DNA of 9,765 bases from Butyrivibrio sp. (GTDB lineage: Bacteria > Bacillota_A > Clostridia > Lachnospirales > Lachnospiraceae). Below the pieces are notes generated by a model. That model searched no databases. It was not told the origin of the DNA and was given only the letters and a program-made list of their open reading frames with translations. The translations under genes and the position numbers were made by a program. The DNA is taken from the NCBI RefSeq assembly GCF_024699075.1, contig NZ_JAILQF010000157.1:1-9765 (forward strand). The letters are read 5' to 3'. Positions 1-5,288 of this stretch are shown piece by piece. Within the stretch, counting starts at the first letter, position 1, and every line of letters begins with the position of its first letter.

Positions 1-10
1 ACGTCATTTA

Positions 11-51
11 GAGATTAAGGTATGCGATGTGTTTCATCCTTAGTCTCTTTA
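11..51 (+). terminator. Hairpin upstream of the MATE gene, possible terminator of an off-window gene
   Basis: GAGATTAAGG (11-20) pairs with CCTTAGTCTC (38-47). All ten positions pair if one G-U is allowed, with a 17-nt loop. A short, interrupted T-rich run (TTTATT) follows at 48-53. It could end transcription of a gene to the left of the window. No promoter is evident between the hairpin and the MATE start at 82, so it could instead lie in the MATE leader as an attenuator, or be an operator-like inverted repeat. The T-tract is weak, so termination is uncertain. Confidence 0.45.
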
Positions 52-81
52 TTACGGCCATAGAACATAAAGAGGATAATT

Positions 82-1440
82 ATGAAATCAGATATGACAA
101 AGGGCAGTATTGCTCCAATTCTTATTAAGTTTATGCTTCCACTTTTTGTTGGTAATCTTTTCCAGCAGTTTTATAACATGGTGGATACGCTTATTGTAGG
201 TAGATATGTAGGAGAGGAAGCTCTGGCAGCTGTTGGTGCAACGGGTACTATAATGTTCCTTATCCTTGGCTTTGCTAACGGCCTTGCTACAGGATTTACA
301 GTACTTACAAGCCAGTGTTATGGAGCTCATGATGAGAACAGACTCCGTCACAGTATTGCCAATGGAATCATTCTTGCCGTGATCGTCACTGTGATAACTA
401 CTTTTATAAGTGTTATCAGTATGAGATCTATTCTTCATATCATGAATACGCCTGAGAATATATTCGATTACTCATATTCCTATATTATTACTATATCTTA
501 TGGTATTTTTGCCAGTGTTTTTTATAACCTTGGGGCTTCTATTTTAAGAGCAGTTGGTAATAGTAAGGTGCCGCTTTATTTCCTTATTTTATCGGCATGT
601 CTTAATGTGCTTCTTGATTTTGTATGTATTGTAGGACTTGATCTTAAGACCTTTGGAGCTGCTCTTGCAACTGTTATAGCTCAGGGAATATCAGCTGTTT
701 TGTGCTTTATTTATATTTTCAAGAAGCAGCATTCCATGTGGCCTACAAAAAGCGACTGGCATCTTGATTCCAAAGATACCAATCACCAGCTCAGAGTCGG
801 TGTTCCTATGGCACTTCAGTTTGCAATAACAGCATCAGGCACCATGATCATGCAGGCTGCTATCAATTTGTTTGGATCTACAGCGGTTGCTTCATTTACT
901 GCAGCCAGCAAGATTCAGAGTCTTATCACACAGGGAATGCCTTCAATGGGACAGACAATTGCAGCATATGCCGGACAGAACTATGGAGCTGGAAGATTTG
1001 ACAGACTTAAGGATGGTATCAAGAATTCAATGATCATAATGACAATATACTCACTGGTTGCTGCAGTATTGTCACTTACGCTCCTTGAGCCTGCTATGTA
1101 TCTGTTCTTTGATTCAGCTCAGGAAGTAGCTGATCACCTGCCATGGGCTTTGCCATATATCAGATTCTGCGCTATATGTTATATTCCATTATCAGCTATT
1201 TTTATCTTCAGAAATATGATGCAGGGATGTGGATTTGGCTTCCTTCCTATGATGGGCGGAGTAGTAGAGCTTGTATCAAGAGCTGTTATGGCTGTCCTTT
1301 CTATGAAGCTTATGGTATATGAACTTGCCAGCGCCTGTGATCCGGCAGCATGGCTTACAACAGGTATATTCACATTTGTTGCATGGCTTTATGTGGCACC
1401 TAAGATAGAGAAGATGTTTGCAGGAAGGCAAAAGGCGTGA
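82..1440 (+). CDS. MATE family multidrug/Na+-type efflux transporter
   Basis: This 452-residue protein has the length and hydrophobic pattern of a twelve-helix MATE (MatE, COG0534) transporter of the inner membrane. The family exports drugs, dyes or metabolites in exchange for Na+ or H+. The N-terminus carries the family hallmark, with a PLFVGNLFQQFYNMVDTLIVG-like first helix followed by GEEALAAVGATG (around residues 20-54). A second related half begins near residue 236 (RVGVPMALQFAITASG), matching the internal two-fold repeat of MATE proteins. The ATG is supported by AGAGGA (71-76), 5 nt upstream. The diguanylate cyclase gene begins 71 nt downstream with no obvious terminator between, so cotranscription is possible. 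The substrate cannot be told from sequence. Confidence 0.93.
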   Translation: MKSDMTKGSIAPILIKFMLPLFVGNLFQQFYNMVDTLIVGRYVGEEALAAVGATGTIMFLILGFANGLATGFTVLTSQCYGAHDENRLRHSIANGIILAVIVTVITTFISVISMRSILHIMNTPENIFDYSYSYIITISYGIFASVFYNLGASILRAVGNSKVPLYFLILSACLNVLLDFVCIVGLDLKTFGAALATVIAQGISAVLCFIYIFKKQHSMWPTKSDWHLDSKDTNHQLRVGVPMALQFAITASGTMIMQAAINLFGSTAVASFTAASKIQSLITQGMPSMGQTIAAYAGQNYGAGRFDRLKDGIKNSMIIMTIYSLVAAVLSLTLLEPAMYLFFDSAQEVADHLPWALPYIRFCAICYIPLSAIFIFRNMMQGCGFGFLPMMGGVVELVSRAVMAVLSMKLMVYELASACDPAAWLTTGIFTFVAWLYVAPKIEKMFAGRQKA

Positions 1441-1511
1441 CTTTTTGTTCAAGTTACGATTTTACTCGCAATAAGTAATAAGATAGTTAGCTCTAAACAA
1501 GGAGTTTACTT

Positions 1512-3179
1512 ATGGATTATAGGTTTTTGCGACGCATCATAGCTTTTATTTTTACAATAATAATGTTGATGTTTATTGGCTTTGGCTTCTGTTATTCTAA
1601 CGAGACCAACGACTATTATCGTGAAAACTCCATGATTTTTAATGATTATTGGAAGGTGGATGGGAAGATGATTTCTTTTCCATACAGTAATTCCGATGAG
1701 TTTACTATGTCCAATACGCTTCCGCAGGTTTATGGTGACCAGCTTCTGATAATCAGGTGCTATTATACTGATTTTGTGGCTTATATCGATGGTGAAGAGA
1801 TAATTGAATCAAGAGAACATGCCTTTTTGGGTCACGATACTGATATAGGTAATAAAGAGATCTGGATTCCTTTGGAATCCGATTACACGGAAAAAGAGAT
1901 CTCGATTAAGATAAATCTCCAGAAAAGTTTTTACAGGAACGAAGTTGTGGTAGGCTTTATCACGACAAGATCTGCTTATTGGATAGCGGAGCTTGTTTCT
2001 AACGTTCCTTCTATCATATTGTTCATATTATTTACATTTACCGGAATTTTTGAAGTTATCATCGCATCTTTTTTCATACTAAGAAGAACTCATCTTATAA
2101 GAAAGCTGTCATTTGAAGCCCTTCAATATGCAGGATTCTTTTCAATTGTTTCAGCTCAGTGGGTTATCAATGAAACGCGAATACCCTTTATAGCATTTGG
2201 CTATATGACAGGTTTTTCGGTTTTGACGGTTATCACATTTTTGATGATGCCGCTATTATTCTTTGAACTGTCCAGGGCAGTCTTTTTCAGGGTTGGCAAA
2301 AAAGATAATATAATAGATACCATTTTCATGCTTACGGTTCTTGTGTCATGCACTCTTGCGACTACAGGAATTATTGAGTGGAGAGTGCTGATCTATATCG
2401 CACATTTACTTGATATAGTTGTCATGATCATGGTTAGTTACTATTCTTATAAGAGCGTAAAAGAAGAGAATGTGCTTAATGCAAGGTCAGGTATTGCTGC
2501 GGCAAATGGCATATTTATTCTGATTGCAGGCTTTGCACTTATTCAATACATTAATAATAATACTTCAACTTATTTTCTTTTGATCATAATTGATCTGATG
2601 ATCTATGTATTCGTTCAGATTGGCCTTATTTATAGAAGAATAGGTCTTAATGTAAAAGAAGAAAAAGAGTTTGCTATGACCAAGATCTATGCCTTTACAG
2701 ATGAGCTTACAGGTCTTAGTAACCGAAGACACTTTTACAGGATAATAGAAGATTTTGAAAGGCATAAGCTTCCTGCAACCCTTACTTATATTGCAATTGA
2801 TGTGAATCTGTTAAAGCATGTTAATGACACAATGGGACATGAAGCAGGTGATGAACTTCTTAAGGGTACGGCCAAGTGTATAAGGTCTGCCTTTTCATCC
2901 AATTCAACGTCTACTATAAGCAGAATGGGCGGGGATGAATTTGCGATACTTCTTCTTGCAACAGAAGCAGAGATAAAGAAGAGGGTTGATTCGCTTCAGA
3001 GTAGTCTTAAAAATTATAGAAAGAGCAGCATTAATGGAATCAGTATAGCTATAGGCTATGCCAGTGTTAAGGATTATCCTGAGTATACGCTGGATGAACT
3101 TGGCAAAGTGGCTGACGAAAACATGTACCAGGATAAGAAGAAATTCTATGAATCCAGTGGACTCGACAGAAGAAAGTAG
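1512..3179 (+). CDS. Membrane sensor diguanylate cyclase (GGDEF domain)
   Basis: This 555-residue protein is predicted to make cyclic di-GMP from two GTP. An N-terminal signal-anchor helix (about residues 8-28) is followed by an extracellular, probably beta-rich domain (about 30-155). Next come about seven hydrophobic helices (about 160-380), an arrangement resembling 7TMR-DISM sensors. The C-terminal GGDEF domain (about 395-550) starts with DELTGLSNRR at 397. It has the nucleotide/metal stretch DVNLLKHVNDTMGHEAGDEL and an intact GGDEF active site at 473-477. The usual RxxD inhibitory site before the GGDEF motif is absent (NSTS at the equivalent position), so product inhibition through that site is not expected. 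The start is fixed by AAGGAG at 1499-1504, 7 nt before the ATG. It converges with the ImmA-type gene, whose stop is 86 nt away. The sensed signal is unknown. Confidence 0.9.
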   Translation: MDYRFLRRIIAFIFTIIMLMFIGFGFCYSNETNDYYRENSMIFNDYWKVDGKMISFPYSNSDEFTMSNTLPQVYGDQLLIIRCYYTDFVAYIDGEEIIESREHAFLGHDTDIGNKEIWIPLESDYTEKEISIKINLQKSFYRNEVVVGFITTRSAYWIAELVSNVPSIILFILFTFTGIFEVIIASFFILRRTHLIRKLSFEALQYAGFFSIVSAQWVINETRIPFIAFGYMTGFSVLTVITFLMMPLLFFELSRAVFFRVGKKDNIIDTIFMLTVLVSCTLATTGIIEWRVLIYIAHLLDIVVMIMVSYYSYKSVKEENVLNARSGIAAANGIFILIAGFALIQYINNNTSTYFLLIIIDLMIYVFVQIGLIYRRIGLNVKEEKEFAMTKIYAFTDELTGLSNRRHFYRIIEDFERHKLPATLTYIAIDVNLLKHVNDTMGHEAGDELLKGTAKCIRSAFSSNSTSTISRMGGDEFAILLLATEAEIKKRVDSLQSSLKNYRKSSINGISIAIGYASVKDYPEYTLDELGKVADENMYQDKKKFYESSGLDRRK

Positions 3180-3265
3180 AAATGACTCAAACTTGTCACA
3201 AAACATGTGGGGCTGTTCCTTGCGATTTGATTGGAGTGGTGGAAAAGCGATGGGGATAGCGGATT

Positions 3266-3772
3266 TCATTTGAGGAAATCGTTCTGGTGGTCGACGGGGT
3301 TAAAGTTATAGCCGCGTCTTATCATATCAGATGTCTTAAGGGCTACGAGGTTGATGTCTGAATACATGGCTCTTGCAATCTGGCTTACATCCATTCCCTG
3401 ATATATACATTCAAGAATTTCATCATCAGGAAGAGATATTTCTGCAGCAAAAAGATTGGCCTCATACTCCATGCGACTTGTCTGCATATCAAAAAGATTG
3501 TACTCTGCAAAGGCCTTGGCGATGTCTTGGTGCAAGCGGTCATGGCCGATTTCATGCAGGATTACAATATTGTAAATCTCAGGAGAGAGGTCCTCTTTTA
3601 TGAATATAAAAGGTATATCTTCAATAATCTGATATACCCCTTTTTGCTTTTTAAATGGAACAGGCTTTATCTCTATCCCGAGATATTCTGCAAGTAAAGC
3701 CGGATCAGTTGTTCCGGCTTCATCTATAAGCTTATGGGCCTGTTTTATTATATGGTCATTATCGTAGTACAT
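3266..3772 (-). CDS. ImmA/IrrE family metallo-endopeptidase
   Basis: This 168-residue protein is about the size of ICEBs1 ImmA. It carries the zinc-protease motif HEIGH at residues 73-77 (His73, Glu74, His77). A downstream MEYEANLFAAE segment (101-111) probably supplies the third zinc ligand, Glu104. In the family (COG2856, formerly DUF955) such cytoplasmic proteases cleave a partner XRE repressor and so switch on repressed genes. The partner here is most likely the XRE protein encoded upstream on the same strand, 219 nt away. The ATG is the first one after an in-frame TAG that lies in the repeat array. No good Shine-Dalgarno precedes it (only AAGAA about 10 nt away), so translation may be weak or controlled by the leader. 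The C-terminal stop lies in a small hairpin (3262-3280). No regulatory or sensor domain is fused to the protease. Confidence 0.9.
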   Translation of the reverse strand: MYYDNDHIIKQAHKLIDEAGTTDPALLAEYLGIEIKPVPFKKQKGVYQIIEDIPFIFIKEDLSPEIYNIVILHEIGHDRLHQDIAKAFAEYNLFDMQTSRMEYEANLFAAEISLPDDEILECIYQGMDVSQIARAMYSDINLVALKTSDMIRRGYNFNPVDHQNDFLK

Positions 3773-3786
3773 AGTTTTGTGTTCTT

Positions 3787-3986
3787 GAATCTAAGATCAT
3801 CTCTGCAAGATAACTTCTTGATGTCTGAATCTAAGATTGTGTTTATTAAATAACTACTTGCTATCTGAATCTAAGATCATGTCTGTAAGATAACTTCTTG
3901 ATGTCTGAATCTAAGATTGCGTTTATGAGATAACTTTTTGTTATCTGAATTAGAGATTATATTTGTTATATGATCTCTTAGTTTCA
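3787..3986. repeat. Five tandem 40-bp repeats between the repressor and protease genes
   Basis: Units begin at 3787, 3827, 3867, 3907 and 3947, with an exact 40-bp period and no spacers. Units 1-4 each start GAATCTAAGAT and carry a conserved AATAACT or GATAACT block in the middle. Units 1 and 3 differ at 2 of 40 positions and units 2 and 4 at 6, whereas neighbouring units differ more. This gives an 80-bp higher-order period, as if a 40-bp pair had been duplicated. Unit 5 is degenerate and forms a hairpin. Units 1-4 contain the odd palindrome ATCTAAGAT (ATCT-A-AGAT) at 3789, 3829, 3869 and 3909. Read as minus-strand RNA, units 2 and 4 can also form an AGATARC/GTTATYT hairpin, perfect in unit 4 and kept by G-U pairs in unit 2. 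The array would be transcribed between the two regulatory genes. Its function is unknown; an operator array or RNA structure array is plausible. Confidence 0.9.
3944..3986 (-). other. Large imperfect hairpin just after the XRE stop codon
   Basis: CTGAATTAGAGATTATAT (3944-3961) pairs with ATATGATCTCTTAGTTTCAG (3967-3986). The core is an 11-bp stem with one mismatch (G-U in one strand's RNA) around the loop TTGTT, extended outwards past a 2-nt bulge. It begins 5 nt past the XRE stop in the direction of transcription. It is not followed by a T-tract on the minus strand, so it looks more like a processing, stabilising or attenuation structure than a standard terminator. It overlaps repeat unit 5, and its other arm resembles the start of a repeat unit in inverted orientation. 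Confidence 0.6.
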
Positions 3987-3991
3987 GTATA

Positions 3992-4375
3992 TTATGATGT
4001 CTTTTTGTTGCGGCGCTTTTTCTTAGCTTCGACATATGCCTGCTGCATGGACAGCATGAGGACATCCATATCATCTTCATCCATTCTGCCACCTGAGAAG
4101 AGGCTGGTAAGTTCAGCTACAAGTCGCTTTGCTTCAACTTTTTCTTCAACTTCTTCAGTACTGATTAAGAATCTGTCATCGTCTGAAACAAGGTCTGCAG
4201 GTGTTACACCAAGTACGTCTGCAATTCTGCGAAGCTGATTAGATGTACGAGGTATGCTTAAATCTGTCTCATATGATGAGATAGTTCTCTGGGCAACTCC
4301 TGATGCCTCAGCAAGTTCTGTTTGTGATATTCTGCGTTCTTTTCTGATTGTTTTAAGTTTTTGTCCGAATGACAT
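3992..4375 (-). CDS. XRE family transcriptional repressor (ImmR-like)
   Basis: This 127-residue protein has a lambda-Cro/C1-type helix-turn-helix at about residues 7-61. LKTIRKERRISQTELAEASG is followed by the recognition region VAQRTISSYET, then a conserved P and LRRIADVLGVTPADLVS. The C-terminal part (about 72-95) is a charged, probably coiled helix rich in E and V. The protein ends in a strongly basic tail (KKKRRNKK). Size and layout match ImmR of ICEBs1-type switches, in which ImmA cleaves the repressor; the ImmA-type gene lies next downstream. The ATG is supported by GAGGAGA (4381-4387), 5 nt away. The predicted promoter overlaps TGCTAA half-sites, which suggests autoregulation. The true target set is unknown. 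Confidence 0.92.
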   Translation of the reverse strand: MSFGQKLKTIRKERRISQTELAEASGVAQRTISSYETDLSIPRTSNQLRRIADVLGVTPADLVSDDDRFLISTEEVEEKVEAKRLVAELTSLFSGGRMDEDDMDVLMLSMQQAYVEAKKKRRNKKTS

Positions 4376-4422
4376 TTTGATCTCCTCTTGAGTAGTCCTC
4401 TATATTTTTGTTACCAAAAGTA

Positions 4423-4447
4423 ATGCTAAAAATATTGACATTAGCAT
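4423..4447. promoter_or_regulatory. Candidate operator 1: TGCTAA inverted repeat over the plus-strand promoter
   Basis: ATGCTAA (4423-4429) and TTAGCAT (4441-4447) form a perfect 7-bp inverted repeat with an 11-bp gap. Centre-to-centre spacing is 18 bp, under two helical turns. It brackets the -35 box TTGACA (4435-4440) of the promoter reading toward the small gene. This position would let a dimeric XRE repressor block that promoter. That the XRE protein is the binder is inference. Confidence 0.6.
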
Positions 4448-4463
4448 AATAACATCATAGAAT
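4435..4463 (+). promoter_or_regulatory. Sigma-A promoter for the small divergent gene
   Basis: TTGACA (4435-4440), a 17-bp spacer and TAGAAT (4458-4463) match the vegetative consensus in 6/6 and 5/6 positions. Transcription would start near 4470 and give a leader of about 80 nt before the small gene. TATAAT at 4492-4497 is another possible -10 box but lacks a good -35 at 17 bp. Confidence 0.7.
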
Positions 4464-4481
4464 TAAAATGATGAAGTTGAA

Positions 4482-4520
4482 ATGCTAAAAATATAATACA
4501 GTAAAGTAAGGCATTTAGCA
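4482..4520. promoter_or_regulatory. Candidate operator 2: second TGCTAA half-site pair over the XRE promoter
   Basis: ATGCTAA (4482-4488) and TTAGCA (4515-4520) repeat the half-sites of operator 1 in the same inward orientation, but with a 26-bp gap. The right half overlaps the -35 box of the minus-strand XRE promoter. The left half lies at about its transcription start. The wider spacing means these may be two separate half-sites or need looping. Confidence 0.5.
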
Positions 4521-4521
4521 A
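4493..4521 (-). promoter_or_regulatory. Sigma-A promoter for the XRE repressor gene
   Basis: On the minus strand TTGCTA (4521-4516), a 17-bp spacer and TATTAT (4498-4493) match the consensus in 4/6 and 5/6 positions. Transcription would begin near 4486, leaving a leader of about 110 nt before the XRE start codon at 4375. This promoter points at the plus-strand promoter at 4435-4463, so the two transcripts would overlap by roughly 15-20 nt at their 5' ends. Confidence 0.55.
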
Positions 4522-4552
4522 TAGATATGAGCAAATAATTATGAGGATGTTT

Positions 4553-4849
4553 ATGGAACAAAATAAAGTATTTGCAAGGAAAGCAACAAGTGCAAGAGGG
4601 ACAGTTCTTGGCGACAGAAAAGTATATGTGGAAGTTGAAGCTACTTTTACCAAAGATGGATTTCTGCGCCCTGTCTGGATCATATGGGAGGATGGAACCC
4701 GCTATATGATAGACAGAGTCAGAAATTGCAGAAGAGCAGCAAGCTTGAGCGCAGGCGGTTGCGGCATCTTATATGAATGCATGATAGGTGGCAAGCAGAT
4801 ACATCTTTTTTACGAAGAGAATTATAAATGGTTTGTTTGCAGGAACTAG
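4553..4849 (+). CDS. Small uncharacterised beta-rich protein, divergent from the repressor
   Basis: The predicted product is 98 residues. I place the start at ATG 4553, because GAGGA (4543-4547) lies 5 nt upstream of it. The in-frame ATG at 4541 would add four residues but has no ribosome binding site. I do not recognise a named family with certainty. The sequence alternates short hydrophobic and charged stretches with motifs such as GFLRPVWIIWEDGTRYMIDRV and a later AGGCGILYECMIGG. These suggest a small all-beta, nucleic-acid-sized domain, with no signal peptide or membrane segment. The R/P-x-x-x-x-W-x-DG-x-x-Y-x-ID-R-V pattern loosely resembles small proteins (DUF6504-like) found beside Y-family DNA polymerases, but no polymerase gene is present here. 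Its promoter lies under candidate operator 1, so it is the likely target of the XRE/ImmA pair. A GC-rich terminator follows. Confidence 0.8.
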   Translation: MEQNKVFARKATSARGTVLGDRKVYVEVEATFTKDGFLRPVWIIWEDGTRYMIDRVRNCRRAASLSAGGCGILYECMIGGKQIHLFYEENYKWFVCRN

Positions 4850-4963
4850 TCAGATAGCCATGTACAGCAATTGAGAATAATATGACATAAGTAATCAGAT
4901 AAATAGACTTACAATAGTAAATTCATGTACAGAAGTTAATGACCAGTAGTTACATGAAATGAA

Positions 4964-5031
4964 AAAAGTCGAGCGCCAGAAATATAAGCAAAAATAATGC
5001 TAAATTTTCCGGCGCGCGGCTTTGCTTTTTT
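4964..5031 (+). terminator. Intrinsic terminator after the small gene
   Basis: AAAAGTCGAGCGCCAGAAA (4964-4982) pairs with TTTTCCGGCGCGCGGCTTT (5005-5023) in a GC-rich stem with a few mismatches and one G-U. The loop is 22 nt, and a run of T follows (5025-5031). This is a standard Rho-independent terminator about 115 nt past the small gene's stop. The loop contains a further TGCTAA (4998-5003), identical to the operator half-sites. Confidence 0.8.
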
Positions 5032-5086
5032 GTATTTGTAAAAAGTTACTATATAAGAGGTTTTTGAGAAGATTTTTTAATAAAAG

Positions 5087-5115
5087 TTGCCAAAATTTAA
5101 AAATGAGAGTATAGT
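5087..5115 (+). promoter_or_regulatory. Sigma-A promoter for topA
   Basis: TTGCCA (5087-5092), a 17-bp spacer and TATAGT (5110-5115) each match the consensus at 5 of 6 positions. Transcription would start near 5122 and give a topA leader of about 165 nt. The -35 box is also the left arm of the TTGCCAAAA/TTTTGGCAA inverted repeat, whose right arm lies in the leader at 5183-5191. Confidence 0.6.
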
Positions 5116-5288
5116 TCTGATTTGTACGAAGTTAAATTTGGGTGATAAGTAAGCATATATATAGAAGAAACACAAATTTGACTTTTGGCAATATGTAAAT
5201 TGGTTAAATGGATACTGAAGCTAAAGAGGCTTTACGTATCTATATCATAAAAATAAATTGTGGCACGTGGCTACAGAAAGGTTATTGA

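Larger units (their letters stand above)
4850..5288. other. Intergenic region between the small gene and topA
   Basis: No convincing coding sequence is seen on either strand. It holds a short inverted repeat TTCATGTA/TACATGAA (4922-4929, 4951-4958), the terminator at 4964-5031, and the topA promoter at 5087-5115. A perfect 9-bp inverted repeat TTGCCAAAA (5087-5095) / TTTTGGCAA (5183-5191) is 87 nt apart. A small TAAAG-AGG-CTTTA hairpin lies near 5223-5235. CATGTACAG occurs twice (near 4859 and 4924). The rest is AT-rich leader. Confidence 0.6.

Noticed and set aside
2904..3273. Open frames on both strands across the end of the diguanylate cyclase gene
   Set aside because: They overlap the conserved GGDEF domain in other frames and have no ribosome binding site or recognisable domain.
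3262..3280. Terminator between the diguanylate cyclase and protease genes
   Set aside because: GATTTC/GAAATC forms a 6-bp stem, but it overlaps the protease stop codon, is weak and has no T-tract on either strand.
3787..3986. CRISPR array
   Set aside because: The repeats are contiguous with no unique spacers and there is no cas gene in the window.
4441..4683. 80-codon minus-strand frame opposite the small gene
   Set aside because: It lies over the promoter region and the opposite strand of a better supported gene, and its hydrophobic composition is typical of an antisense shadow of AT-rich DNA.
3266..4849. Integrative element or prophage
   Set aside because: The repressor and protease are of a type used by such elements, but no integrase, excisionase, relaxase, phage gene, attachment-site repeat or tRNA is visible in the window.
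5000..5015. CodY binding box near AATTTTCC
   Set aside because: Only half of the AATTTTCWGAAAATT consensus is present and it lies in a terminator stem.
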